Shown here: in pieces, positions 55,824 through 64,000 of the stretch
How the letters are laid out: every line of letters starts with the position of its first letter
Numbering within the stretch: position 1 is the first letter of the stretch
Assembly (NCBI RefSeq): GCF_030518155.1
Contig: NZ_JAULRU010000569.1
Span: 62,001 to 126,000 of the forward strand
From: Gilvimarinus gilvus
GTDB lineage: Bacteria > Pseudomonadota > Gammaproteobacteria > Pseudomonadales > Cellvibrionaceae
DNA length: 64,000 nucleotides
Direction of reading: 5' to 3'
Made by a program: the position numbers and the translations under genes
Notes under the pieces: generated by a model
Told to the model about the DNA's origin: nothing
The model's input: only the letters and a program-made list of their open reading frames with translations
Databases searched by the model: none

Positions 55824-56942
55824 ATGACGAAGATGAAGACAATGATTAAGACGAAACTGGGCGCACTGGCAGCGGCACTACTGACATTAGCAACAACCCC
55901 TGCAAACAGCCAAAGCTCGCCACACGAAGGCTGGTACCAGATCGAGGTGGTTATCTTTGCCCGGCCACTCAGTAGCGACGAACGCTGGCCCGATGACATC
56001 ACACTCGACTATCCGTTGAACTGGGAAGCGCTGAGCGACCCACAAGCCGACTTTGAACAGCGACTGGAAAAAGCGCAGCTAGAAGCTGAAGCGATACGCC
56101 AGGATGCCAAATTGCAATCGCTGACGGAGCAAGACGGCAGCCCAGACACCTCACTTGTGGCGCAAAATACAGCACCTGCAACGCTTACTGATGAGGCCAC
56201 TGCTAGCAGCGACCCGAGCACTGGCAAAGTACCGACAAATACGGTAACTGACCCGGGGCAAGCCATTATTGACGCCGTTGAGCCGGTTGATTTAGCGCGC
56301 AGAGAGCGATTCTTGTTGCCCCGCGAAGAGCGCAATTTAAATGCGCTGCAACAACGTATTGATGCGCAAACTGGATATCGGGTTTTATTTCACGAAGCCT
56401 GGCGTCAGTTTGTGACCGGTGAAAAGCAAGCCCCGTGGGTCCTCATCGAGGGTGGAGAAGCGTACGGTGAACACTTTGAACTAGAGGGCAGCATTAACAT
56501 CAACGTATCGCGCTACCTGCATATTTTGACCGACCTGTGGTTTACCGAATTCCAGATAAACACCGGTCAAAGTCGCAGGCAGTGGCCAACCTTGCCGGAA
56601 AATCCTTATAAGCGCTTGCAAAAAAATACCCAACGCTCCGAGGCTAACGCTCTAAACACAACCACCGTATTTAACGATGAGACAATGTTTAGTGGCAGCC
56701 CCAATGCCCCGGGCGACAGTGAGCTAGACGCACTATTGTCGGACTTTCTCGACGCACCGTATATGCCCAGGCAGATATACACCCTCGATCAGCGCCGCCG
56801 GATGCGCAGTACAGAACTGCACTACCTGGACCACCCCAGGCTCGGCCTACTGATTAAAATATTACCGTACGATGTGCCACCGGAAGAGACTGAAACCACC
56901 GACAGCAAAGCACCCGCTGCCGACGCATCCATATTGCAGTAA
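55824..56942 (+). CDS. CsiV-like periplasmic protein
   Basis: About 372 residues. A signal peptide (TKLGALAAALLTLATTPANS) precedes a family-specific N-terminal block (G-W-Y-Q-I-E-V-V-I-F-A-R) and C-terminal block (I-N-V-S-R-Y-L-H-I-L-T-D-L-W, then R-R-M-R-S-T-E-L-H-Y-L-D-H-P-R-L-G-L-L-I). The variable middle is acidic with Glu/Gln and Thr runs. Vibrio CsiV supports cell-shape integrity with D-amino acids through PBP1A/LpoA. Position right after mfd is common in gammaproteobacteria. The start could also be ATG 55833 or 55842. Confidence 0.87.
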   Translation: MTKMKTMIKTKLGALAAALLTLATTPANSQSSPHEGWYQIEVVIFARPLSSDERWPDDITLDYPLNWEALSDPQADFEQRLEKAQLEAEAIRQDAKLQSLTEQDGSPDTSLVAQNTAPATLTDEATASSDPSTGKVPTNTVTDPGQAIIDAVEPVDLARRERFLLPREERNLNALQQRIDAQTGYRVLFHEAWRQFVTGEKQAPWVLIEGGEAYGEHFELEGSININVSRYLHILTDLWFTEFQINTGQSRRQWPTLPENPYKRLQKNTQRSEANALNTTTVFNDETMFSGSPNAPGDSELDALLSDFLDAPYMPRQIYTLDQRRRMRSTELHYLDHPRLGLLIKILPYDVPPEETETTDSKAPAADASILQ

Positions 56943-56998
56943 AAACTGACCGGGCGGGAGCAGAGGCCAGCGATCAAGCCACTGGCCCGCTGGAGGAC

Positions 56999-57211
56999 TT
57001 ACAACTGAATGACGTCGTCGGCCTGAAGCCCCTTGTCGCCTTGCTGGACGGCAAATTCGACATTCTGGCCTTCAGCCAACGAGCGATAACCTTCGCCGCG
57101 GATGCTTCTGTAATGCACAAAAACATCTTCACTGCCCTCACCCCGGGTGATAAAGCCGTAGCCACGCGCATTGTTAAACCACTTAACGGTTCCTGAAAGT
57201 CGTTCAGACAT
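56999..57211 (-). CDS. Cold-shock (CspA-family) protein
   Basis: 70 residues, the usual length. The RNA-binding motifs are RNP1-like [12 protein letters not shown] and RNP2-like D-V-F-V-H-Y. It binds single-stranded nucleic acid as a chaperone. Whether this copy is cold-inducible or constitutive is not visible. GAGG 8 nt before the ATG. The CSD lacks the second aromatic histidine pair of some paralogues. Confidence 0.95.
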   Translation of the reverse strand: MSERLSGTVKWFNNARGYGFITRGEGSEDVFVHYRSIRGEGYRSLAEGQNVEFAVQQGDKGLQADDVIQL

Positions 57212-57387
57212 ACTCCTAACCTCGTTATTTTTATATGTATGCTTCTGCCTGCGTCAGGCAGGGTGACCCCCAAAGCCACCAAGAGAACTGGCAGCCATAG
57301 GCCAATCCTTACGCTTTTTTACTTTATTGTTCGCAAATTGTCCACTCCTTGACGCAATTTTCCCCTTTTCGACGTCTTTAACCGCAT

Positions 57388-57906
57388 TCAGGGCGTGTGA
57401 ACATAAATGCCGGGAAGGTTACGCGACAATTCATTATCGTCCATGCCATAACCAAAAACGTAACCATCGGGCGCGTGCAGTGCGACGTAATCCGCCTCTA
57501 TCCTCGGTGGCTCTGAGCGATCTTTGCGCAATAAGACAAGTGTGGTTACCGCTGCTGCCCCCTTGTTGCGGCAATAATTCGCCACCTCCGCCAGGGTAAT
57601 TCCCTCATCGAGAATGTCGTCCACTAAAATAACCTGCCGACCCGCGATCGGTGCAGTCGGTTCATGCAGCCACATCAACTCGCTCTGAGCGTTGTTATGC
57701 TGATAACGTGTGGCATGAACGTAATCTACTTCCAGAGCAAAATTGAGCTTTGGCAGAAGTGCGCCGGCCGTAACCAGCGCCCCTTTCATCACAACCAGCA
57801 CCAGTGGCGGTGCCGACAACCCGTGCATATCTTGGTTGAGAGCGACGGCAACTCGGCCTAAGGCCGCATCAATGGCCGGCAAGTCGAACAGACATGTTGT
57901 CCTCAC
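57388..57906 (-). CDS. Hypoxanthine-guanine phosphoribosyltransferase
   Basis: 172 residues from GTG 57906, which overlaps the MscS stop as GTGA. The longer frame to 57972 lies inside MscS. The PRPP loop V-I-L-V-D-D-I-L-D-E-G-I-T-L and the P-L-V-L-V-V-M-K-G-A-L, V-D-Y-V-H-A-T-R-Y, and V-F-G-Y-G-M-D segments match a Pseudomonas-type HPRT branch. It salvages hypoxanthine and guanine to nucleotides. Translationally coupled to the upstream channel gene. Confidence 0.9.
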   Translation of the reverse strand: MRTTCLFDLPAIDAALGRVAVALNQDMHGLSAPPLVLVVMKGALVTAGALLPKLNFALEVDYVHATRYQHNNAQSELMWLHEPTAPIAGRQVILVDDILDEGITLAEVANYCRNKGAAAVTTLVLLRKDRSEPPRIEADYVALHAPDGYVFGYGMDDNELSRNLPGIYVHTP

Positions 57907-59000
57907 CGGGAGTCGCCGCCACGCAAGTCGATACCTTCCGGTAAATGTAGCGTTTGTGTTGGGAAGGCGCACTCTGCCCCCTCAGCGGCAACAATTTCCA
58001 ATACCTTCAGCAACACATCTTGCTTTACTTTGTGGTAATGCACCCAGTTTACGGTCTTTGTGAATGTGTATATAAAGAAGTTTAACGACGAGTCGGCAAA
58101 AGCATTGAAGTTAACAATAAGGGTTTGCTCACTATCAATTTCGTCGTGCTGTTCTAGCATCTCGCGAACCTTTTCGACAATACCTTGCATTTTATCTGCG
58201 TCGTCGTAACGCACGCCAATAGTTTCGTAAATACGACGATTGAGCATACGAGATGGGTTTTCTACCGATATTTGCGTGAAGGTTTGATTGGGAACGTACA
58301 GTGGGCGCTTGTCAAAAGTACGAATACGGGTCAATCGCAGGCCAATTTCCTCTACCGTACCTTCAATTTCTTTATCCGGCGAACGAACCCAGTCACCCAC
58401 CTTAAAGGGCCGATCCAGATAAACCATCAACCCCCCAAAGAAGTTGGCGAGAAGATCTTTGGCCGCAAAGCCAACGGCAATACCGCCGACCCCACCAAAC
58501 GCCAGCACCCCGGATATGCTGTAACCCATTGACTGCAACAGCACTAACGCTGCGGTGATTATAATGGCAATTCGCAACAGCTTACCGACCGCCATGACGG
58601 TGGTCGGGTCGGTGGGTTTGCCCTGCTCTGGCTTGAGAAAGTTTTGCTCGCCAAACTTGACCAAACGTACCAAAAACCAGGTGAGCAATACGATAATACC
58701 AATGCGCAACACTGAGTCTGCGTACTTCAGCAAAGACTCCTCAGTAACATCATGGGCGATTTCCGCAGCCCAACATAGGCCCACTAACCAGATTAGCCAA
58801 CGCACTGGCGCCATAGCAGCCTCTACGATGGTGTCATCCCAGCGGTTGCGGGTTTTATGCGCGTGTTTCACTATTGTCGACAGTATTCTGCGAACAAACG
58901 CAGCTAATAGTAATGTTATAAACACCACCAAAAACACTTCCAGCAGCCACAAGTTCCCGCTTGCGGCTAATTGTTGAAACCAATTTTGTATTTGATCCAT
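57903..59000 (-). CDS. MscS-family mechanosensitive channel
   Basis: 365 residues from ATG 59000 (the ORF extends to 59075 without support). Several N-terminal helices (L-E-V-F-L-V-V-F-I-T-L-L-L-A-A-F, W-L-I-W-L-V-G-L-C-W, L-I-V-L-L-T-W-F-L-V), then the pore segment L-A-F-G-G-V-G-G-I-A-V-G-F-A-A-K-D and the typical K-D-L-L-A-N-F-F-G-G-L and F-K-V-G-D-W-V beta domain. It releases solutes upon hypo-osmotic shock. A SulA-distant neighbour, not in the lexA unit. Confidence 0.94.
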   Translation of the reverse strand: MDQIQNWFQQLAASGNLWLLEVFLVVFITLLLAAFVRRILSTIVKHAHKTRNRWDDTIVEAAMAPVRWLIWLVGLCWAAEIAHDVTEESLLKYADSVLRIGIIVLLTWFLVRLVKFGEQNFLKPEQGKPTDPTTVMAVGKLLRIAIIITAALVLLQSMGYSISGVLAFGGVGGIAVGFAAKDLLANFFGGLMVYLDRPFKVGDWVRSPDKEIEGTVEEIGLRLTRIRTFDKRPLYVPNQTFTQISVENPSRMLNRRIYETIGVRYDDADKMQGIVEKVREMLEQHDEIDSEQTLIVNFNAFADSSLNFFIYTFTKTVNWVHYHKVKQDVLLKVLEIVAAEGAECAFPTQTLHLPEGIDLRGGDSR

Positions 59001-59147
59001 TGTCTCGTTACGCCTATAAACTGCTATTTTTCTGAATAGTTGGCAGTATATCACCGCCAGAAAACTCTGCAGCATTACTGTTTATCAACACATTTATTTA
59101 TTTTTCATAGGCTTACGAGGCATACATAAGGGCCATTTGAAAAACAC

Positions 59148-59175
59148 TTGCACAGGCAATTTAACTGTATATAAT
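59148..59175 (+). promoter_or_regulatory. lexA promoter
   Basis: TTGCAC at 59148-59153 and TATAAT at 59170-59175, 16-bp spacing. The -10 lies inside SOS box 1, so LexA binding would directly block RNA polymerase. Confidence 0.75.
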
Positions 59176-59180
59176 CACAG
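59165..59180. promoter_or_regulatory. SOS box 1 (LexA operator)
   Basis: CTGTATATAATCACAG matches CTGT-N8-ACAG exactly. It overlaps the -10 of the lexA promoter. Confidence 0.93.
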
Positions 59181-59183
59181 ATA

Positions 59184-59199
59184 CTGTATAACCAAACAG
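59184..59199. promoter_or_regulatory. SOS box 2 (LexA operator)
   Basis: CTGTATAACCAAACAG matches CTGT-N8-ACAG exactly, 3 bp after SOS box 1. Paired boxes are the usual arrangement at autoregulated lexA promoters. Confidence 0.93.
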
Positions 59200-59268
59200 T
59201 ACAACAAAGTGATCGCCTGCAAGCGGCAGGTGTCACTTGCCATTGCTCACGGAGATATAGGGACGCCA

Positions 59269-59871
59269 ATGCAAAACCTTACCGCACGCCAACAACAGGT
59301 ATTTGAGCTGATTAAGAGCTACTCCGACGAAACCGGCTACCCGCCAACCCGGGCAGAGATTGCCCGCATGCTTGGCTACAAATCGGCCAATGCGGCGGAA
59401 GAGCACATCAAAGCGCTCGCCCGCAAAGGTGCGATTGAACTAATTCCCGGCGCGTCGCGTGGTATTCGCCTACCGGAAACGCAGGACGGTCTACCCATCG
59501 TCGGTCAGGTGGCGGCCGGCAGCCCGATTCTAGCCGAAGAGCATATTGAAGATTACTGCAAAATTCCCGCTGATTTTTTCAGCCCCCGTGCCGACTTTTT
59601 TCTTAACGTTCGCGGCATGAGTATGAAGGACGCCGGTATTTTGGACGGCGACTTATTGGCGGTGCACCGCACTGATCAGGTTCACAATGGCCAAATTGTC
59701 GTGGCCCGAATTGAGGATGAAGTGACGGTGAAGCGCTTTAAACGTGAAGGCAACAGGGCTCAGGTCGAGCTGTGGCCCGAGAACCCTGATTTTGACGTAA
59801 TACGCGTGGATTTACGCGATCAGGACTTTGCCATTGAAGGCCTAAGTGTAGGAGTACTGCGCCGTGACTAG
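59269..59871 (+). CDS. lexA: SOS repressor LexA
   Basis: 200 residues (E. coli 202). The start at 59269 gives [15 protein letters not shown]; the longer frame would start upstream of the SOS boxes. The winged-helix ([19 protein letters not shown]) binds SOS boxes. The autocleavage site is Ala83-Gly84 in G-Q-V-A-A-G-S, with catalytic Ser118 in R-G-M-S-M-K and Lys155 in V-K-R-F. RecA-stimulated cleavage induces the SOS genes. Overlaps sulA by 8 bp. Confidence 0.98.
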   Translation: MQNLTARQQQVFELIKSYSDETGYPPTRAEIARMLGYKSANAAEEHIKALARKGAIELIPGASRGIRLPETQDGLPIVGQVAAGSPILAEEHIEDYCKIPADFFSPRADFFLNVRGMSMKDAGILDGDLLAVHRTDQVHNGQIVVARIEDEVTVKRFKREGNRAQVELWPENPDFDVIRVDLRDQDFAIEGLSVGVLRRD

Positions 59872-60259
59872 CTTGCATGCCATAACCGCCGAAAGCCAAC
59901 CCAAGGGTACCCTTACAGAACTCGTGTTAACGCAAGGCGCAGCCGACTCCTGGGCGATGGTAATGCCGATGATTGCACACCTTAGCCATCAGAGCGACGG
60001 CCGTTGGCTAACCTGGATCACTCGTGAAACCATATCTCACAGTTTGCTGGAGCGCTTCGGCGTCGATACATCTCGCCTACGCCTGGTGCACTGCAAAGAC
60101 GACGCAAAACAATTGTGGGTAAGCTGGGACGCCCTGGCGCTAGGCAATAGCCATACCGTGATAGCGAGCCCCGGCAGGCTGGGTAAGCAAGAGCTTGCAC
60201 AGCTCGAGAGCGCGGCCATGCAAGGACGTTGTCAGGGGTTGTTACTCAGGGAGAGGTAA
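59864..60259 (+). CDS. sulA: SulA-like cell-division inhibitor
   Basis: 131 residues. Matches Sul[30 protein letters not shown] and [10 protein letters not shown]. SulA blocks FtsZ polymerisation during SOS. GTG start overlaps the lexA stop, so both are one SOS operon as in Pseudomonas, and expression depends on the two boxes before lexA. Diverged from E. coli SulA; the Lon degradation signal is not assessable. Confidence 0.87.
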   Translation: MTSLHAITAESQPKGTLTELVLTQGAADSWAMVMPMIAHLSHQSDGRWLTWITRETISHSLLERFGVDTSRLRLVHCKDDAKQLWVSWDALALGNSHTVIASPGRLGKQELAQLESAAMQGRCQGLLLRER

Positions 60260-60287
60260 GGGTACGGGGTACGGGGTACGGAGTACC
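60260..60287. repeat. 7-bp tandem repeat after sulA
   Basis: GGGTACG occurs three times in a row and is followed by GAGTACC, which can pair with the last repeat unit. It lies between the convergent sulA and the 60309 gene. Confidence 0.7.
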
Positions 60288-60308
60288 CTGAGCTTCGCGG
60301 CTTGCTGC

Positions 60309-60584
60309 TCAGTGCAGGGTGCGCTTGTTATACAGGCCCGCGTCGACATCGGTTTCGGCTACATCCGACAAATCAACTTCTTCTTCCGCATCGGCCAGAT
60401 CCCCAGCTGCTTCCATGCCCGCCTCTATCATGGCCTTGGCAACATCAAATTTGCCGTCTCGCATCAGCGACAGGGATTCTGTAGAAAAGCGGATGCACAA
60501 CAAGGGCTCGCCCTCTTCGTCGGCACGCTGCAGCACAACATCACCGTTGGCCAATTCTACAATTTCATACAAAGAGGCTGACAT
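60309..60584 (-). CDS. Conserved small protein, 91 aa (topA/lexA region)
   Basis: From ATG 60584 with GGAG 6 nt upstream; longer starts are poor. MSASLYEIVELANGDVVLQR opens it, followed by a C-I-R-F-S-T-E-S-L-S-L-M core and an acidic tail. A comparable hypothetical gene lies in the same place beside topA-lexA in Pseudomonas (from memory). No domain or function known to me. Confidence 0.75.
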   Translation of the reverse strand: MSASLYEIVELANGDVVLQRADEEGEPLLCIRFSTESLSLMRDGKFDVAKAMIEAGMEAAGDLADAEEEVDLSDVAETDVDAGLYNKRTLH

Positions 60585-60764
60585 AGGTACTCCACCCGAA
60601 CCATACTCGGGCTGCAAATTTAATCGGACAGGTCGGCCAGTATAACAGAATCGAGTATTTCAATAAATGCGCCAGTGCTCACACGGGCACAGATACAAGC
60701 GCCAGGCGGGCTGTGACCAACCCGTAACTGGCTCGATCACTGCGATTCCTTATCAATAATCTAT

Positions 60765-60778
60765 TGGACGTACGTCCA
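60765..60778. other. Perfect palindrome TGGACGTACGTCCA
   Basis: A 14-bp palindrome between the small conserved gene and the DUF6586 gene, 180 nt upstream of the former and 13 nt beyond the stop of the latter. It could be an operator or the residue of a hairpin; no T-tract follows. Confidence 0.35.
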
Positions 60779-60791
60779 CAGAGGGTATACC

Positions 60792-61286
60792 TCAACACTC
60801 AACCGTCGTCTCCCGTTGCCTGTCGACAACTTCCTGAAACTTTGCGATGAATGCCGCGATTAAGTCCGCATCCAGCTCTGGAATGACGGTTTTATCGAGA
60901 TTCGTAAGGGCAATGGTATTTACCGCGGGGGTTGTTTCCGCCTGAGGCACCTGCCATGTTTCTTCAAACAGGGCTCGCAATTGGCTCAACCAGGAGTCTG
61001 CCTGCTCTGCCAAATGACACAGTTCTTGCACCTCGGCCGGATGCTTATCGATTTGGCTTAACGCTTTGGCGGCCGCCTCCTCATCTTGTAGATGATCGAC
61101 ATATTTGACGCCGTAATAACTCGACAGCTCTTTGATATAAAACCGATAACCACAGCACAGATGAAACACACAGGCGTCTAGCAGTGCCTTGCTGTGAACC
61201 GGTGAGCGGGCGTCGGCCACGTCAGCCAGCAGCATGCGGGCGCACGCCATACGTTGATTAACCAGTGACGTTAGCGAAGCTGCCAT
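60792..61286 (-). CDS. DUF6586-type conserved protein
   Basis: 164 residues from ATG 61286, preferred over 61292 because GAGG is 8 nt before it. All-helical appearance: N-Q-R-M-A-C-A-R-M-L-L, L-L-D-A-C-V-F-H-L-C-C-G-Y-R-F-Y-I-K-E-L, A-D-S-W-L-S-Q-L. It lies just after topA as in Pseudomonas and relatives. Function unknown. Confidence 0.75.
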   Translation of the reverse strand: MAASLTSLVNQRMACARMLLADVADARSPVHSKALLDACVFHLCCGYRFYIKELSSYYGVKYVDHLQDEEAAAKALSQIDKHPAEVQELCHLAEQADSWLSQLRALFEETWQVPQAETTPAVNTIALTNLDKTVIPELDADLIAAFIAKFQEVVDRQRETTVEC

Positions 61287-61318
61287 TGCCATTACCTCAG
61301 GCGGTTGTGACGAAGCCG

Positions 61319-63943
61319 CTATTTATTAGCGACCCATTTACCGCCTTGATAAAAAGCTTTCCACCCTGTTGCCTTACCCTCTTGTTCTGACTGGACGTAC
61401 TGCTCTTTTGTTTTGCGACTAAAGCGCACTACTGTCGCAATACCGTCTGGGTCTTCGGTTGGGGCGGAAAACAAAAAGGTATATTTGGGATCAATCTCGC
61501 TCTTATGCGGCAACAGCTCGGCCACCAAAGGGGCTCGTGTTTCACGGTTTTTAGGGAAGCCGCTCGCCGCCAGGAATAGACCTGATGCGCCATCGCGCAA
61601 TATATAAGTGTCATCCACTTTCTGACACTGCAGCTCCGGCATGGGCACAGGATCCATTTTCGGTGGCGCCGCCTCTCCATTTTTCAATAGCTTGCGGGTA
61701 TTTTTGCAATCCTCACTGGTACAGCCAAAATACTTGCCGAATCGACCCGTTTTTAACTGCATTTCACTGCCGCATTTGTCGCATTCAAGTGTCGGGCCTT
61801 CGTAACCTTTGAGCTTAAAGGTGCCGAGTTCTACCTCGTAGCCAGGACAATCTGGATTATTACCGCAGATATGTAACTTGCGCTTTTCATCGAGCAGATA
61901 GTTATCCATGGCCGTATTGCAAAGTTTGCAGCGGCGCTTGGAGCGCAACTGACGTGACTCGGCCTCTTCATCGGCTTCCACATCCACGGCCTCATCACCC
62001 GAGACGAGGTTCATCGTGCTTTTACAGCGCTCTTTGGGGGGTAAGGCGTAACCGGAGCAACCCAAAAATACACCTGTGGAGCCGGTGCGGATCTGCATAT
62101 GACGCCCGCACTTTTCGCACTCAATGTCTGTCTCTGTAGGGCTATTGGCACGCATGCCACCCTTCTCCTGACTCTGTGCCTGCTGTAGTTTCTGTACAAA
62201 TCCCGCGTAAAATTCATCCAGCAGCTCACGCCAGTTGCGACCGCCCTCAGCTACAACGTCGAGTGACTCCTCCATGCTGGCCGTAAAGCCGTAATCCATC
62301 AGATCCTGAAAGCTTTCATTCAGCCGCTCAGTCACAATATCGCCCATTTTCTCGGCATAAAAACGCCGATTCTCCAGGCGCACATATCCGCGGTCCTGAA
62401 TGGTGGAGATAATAGAAGCGTAAGTAGATGGTCGGCCAATACCGCGCTTCTCCAACTCTTTTACTAAGCTTGCCTCGCTGAATCGCGCTGGCGGTTTGGT
62501 AAAATGCTGCGAGGGATCCACCTTCTGCATGGGCAGGACTTCGCCCACTTTTACCTCTGGCAAAACAACATCTTCGTCTTTTTTACTCACCGACGGCAAA
62601 ACTTTGGTAAAACCGTCAAACCGAATGACACGGCCACGGGTACGCAATTCATAATCGCCGGCATTCACTGTAATGTTCGTGCTGGTATATTCGGCCGGGC
62701 TCATTTGGCAAGCAACAAACTGCGCCCAGATCAAAGCATAGAGGCGCTCTGCGTCGCGCTCCATACCGTTAAGCTGAGTTGGCAACACGGTGACACTGGA
62801 TGGACGAATCGCTTCGTGGGCCTCTTGCGCGCCCTCCTTGCTCGAGTAAACATTGGGCGCTTTAGGGAGATACTTAGCGCCGTACTCCTCGCCGATGTAT
62901 TCGCGACAATTTTCCACGGCCTCTTTACTGAGGTTAGTGGAGTCGGTACGCATGTAGGTGATGTAACCTGCCTCATAAAGACGCTGGGCCAACATCATGG
63001 TTTTCTTCACCCCAAAACTCAATCGCGTGCTGGCGGCCTGCTGCAAGGTAGAGGTTATAAATGGCGCCGACGGCTTAGACTGGGTTGGCTTATCTTCACG
63101 GCCTGCCACTTCATAGGATGAAGCCTTGAGTGCTGACACTGCCGCCATGGCATCGGCTTCGTTGTCGGGTCGAAAGTTTTTGCCACTGTGCTTTTTCACC
63201 TCAAAGCGAATGTTATCGCCTGAGCTGGCGGTCAAATCGGCGAATATATTCCAGTATTCTTCTGGAATAAAAGCGCGAATCTCTCGCTCGCGCTCAACCA
63301 CCAGCTTGGCCGCAACGGACTGTACACGACCGGCTGATAAGCCCCGAGCAACTTTTTCCCACAGTAGCGGCGAGACCATATAACCGACCACGCGATCGAG
63401 AAAGCGGCGCGCCTGCTGTGCGTTAACGCGATCCTGATCAATTGGACCGGGCTCTTCAAACGCGTTCTGGATCGCGGTTTTGGTGATTTCATTGAAAACG
63501 ACACGACGGTAGCGATTTTCATCGCCTCCGATAGCTTCGCGCAAATGCCAGGCAATGGCCTCTCCCTCGCGATCCAAATCCGTTGCGAGATAGATCGTAT
63601 CGGCCTTCTCGGCGAGCTGTTGTAGCTCGCTGACTACTTTTTCTTTGCCAGGCAAAATTTGATAATTCGCATCCCAGCCGTGTTCCGGGTCAATACCCAT
63701 GCGGTTGATAAGCTGGCTGTGGGCCTTTTCGGCTTTGTACTTTGCTTTCGCTTCAGGCGACATTTTACGCGTCTTGGCCGCCTGTTTTGCCCGCTCCTTA
63801 GGATCGACCTTCTTGCCACTGCCGCTGGTCGGCAGGTCGCGAATATGACCGACGCTGGATTTCACAATGTAGTCTCGGCCGAGATACTTGTTGATGGTCT
63901 TCGCTTTGGCCGGAGACTCCACAATTACCAGTGATTTACCCAT
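61319..63943 (-). CDS. topA: DNA topoisomerase I (TopA)
   Basis: 874 residues (E. coli 865). Relaxes negative supercoils. The Toprim domain opens [20 protein letters not shown], with acidic [12 protein letters not shown]; the catalytic tyrosine is Tyr330 in Y-I-T-Y-M-R-T-D-S. The C-terminal zinc-ribbon repeats have C-E-K-C-G-R, C-K-L-C-N, C-D-K-C-G-S, C-Q-K pairs. An insert rich in Lys (about 40-70) distinguishes the N-terminal loop. Followed by the DUF6586 gene 26 nt later, probably one operon. Confidence 0.98.
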   Translation of the reverse strand: MGKSLVIVESPAKAKTINKYLGRDYIVKSSVGHIRDLPTSGSGKKVDPKERAKQAAKTRKMSPEAKAKYKAEKAHSQLINRMGIDPEHGWDANYQILPGKEKVVSELQQLAEKADTIYLATDLDREGEAIAWHLREAIGGDENRYRRVVFNEITKTAIQNAFEEPGPIDQDRVNAQQARRFLDRVVGYMVSPLLWEKVARGLSAGRVQSVAAKLVVEREREIRAFIPEEYWNIFADLTASSGDNIRFEVKKHSGKNFRPDNEADAMAAVSALKASSYEVAGREDKPTQSKPSAPFITSTLQQAASTRLSFGVKKTMMLAQRLYEAGYITYMRTDSTNLSKEAVENCREYIGEEYGAKYLPKAPNVYSSKEGAQEAHEAIRPSSVTVLPTQLNGMERDAERLYALIWAQFVACQMSPAEYTSTNITVNAGDYELRTRGRVIRFDGFTKVLPSVSKKDEDVVLPEVKVGEVLPMQKVDPSQHFTKPPARFSEASLVKELEKRGIGRPSTYASIISTIQDRGYVRLENRRFYAEKMGDIVTERLNESFQDLMDYGFTASMEESLDVVAEGGRNWRELLDEFYAGFVQKLQQAQSQEKGGMRANSPTETDIECEKCGRHMQIRTGSTGVFLGCSGYALPPKERCKSTMNLVSGDEAVDVEADEEAESRQLRSKRRCKLCNTAMDNYLLDEKRKLHICGNNPDCPGYEVELGTFKLKGYEGPTLECDKCGSEMQLKTGRFGKYFGCTSEDCKNTRKLLKNGEAAPPKMDPVPMPELQCQKVDDTYILRDGASGLFLAASGFPKNRETRAPLVAELLPHKSEIDPKYTFLFSAPTEDPDGIATVVRFSRKTKEQYVQSEQEGKATGWKAFYQGGKWVANK

Positions 63944-64000
63944 ATGCGCTCGTATATCCTTGTCAGAATGATCATAAGTTTGTGGCTTTTTCGCTTAAAG

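Overview
The window looks like a chromosomal segment of a marine, polysaccharide-degrading gammaproteobacterium of the Cellvibrionaceae type (Saccharophagus, Teredinibacter, Gilvimarinus and relatives). The grounds are a lipoprotein GH5 cellulase with a long poly-serine linker, a sodium-pumping NQR complex, and Pseudomonas-like gene order around lexA-sulA and topA. This placement is inferred from gene content, not from a database search. Most of the window is ordinary core genome, with two accessory stretches at about 11.1-17.1 kb and 39.0-43.2 kb.

Layout. 0-11.1 kb: the end of a MarR regulator, a DUF2007 protein, a YdbS/YdbT-like PH-domain pair, RapA, a D-hexose-6-phosphate mutarotase and MetH. 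11.1-17.1 kb: an accessory island holding an AT-rich SIR2-domain protein that resembles defence-associated sirtuins, flanked by inverted copies of a roughly 250-bp dispersed repeat; then a RelE/HigB-type toxin-antitoxin pair with a likely operator; then an IS481-family element sitting inside a third copy of the same repeat. 17.2-26 kb: a soluble PAS-PAS chemoreceptor, the cellulase, a small lipoprotein, a PaiB-like flavoprotein, an RND efflux pair and a SirB-like membrane protein. 26-28.2 kb: tRNA-Leu and tRNA-Cys behind pgsA, with a tRNA 3'-end duplication and a tandem repeat, plus a 46-residue membrane protein. 28.3-37 kb: a four-gene signalling operon consisting of a periplasmic binding protein, a 2139-residue hybrid kinase, a REC protein and a REC-HD-GYP phosphodiesterase. 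37.5-39 kb: a GNAT acetyltransferase and a desaturase.

39.0-42.6 kb holds AT-rich, mostly unrecognised genes, all on the minus strand, separated by spacers of about 80 nt that look like integron attC sites (one strong, the others weaker). This suggests a cassette array without an integrase in the window. 43.2-51.9 kb: sthA, then nqrM, apbE and nqrFEDCBA, which form one minus-strand respiratory operon. 52.3-57.2 kb: mfd, a CsiV-like gene and a cold-shock gene. 57.4-60.3 kb: an hpt-like phosphoribosyltransferase, an MscS channel, and lexA-sulA under two SOS boxes. 60.3-63.9 kb: two small conserved genes and topA.

The likeliest unusual systems are the single-gene SIR2 defence candidate in its repeat-bounded niche, the attC-like cassette array, and the hybrid kinase with a duplicated acidic C-terminal module of unknown role.
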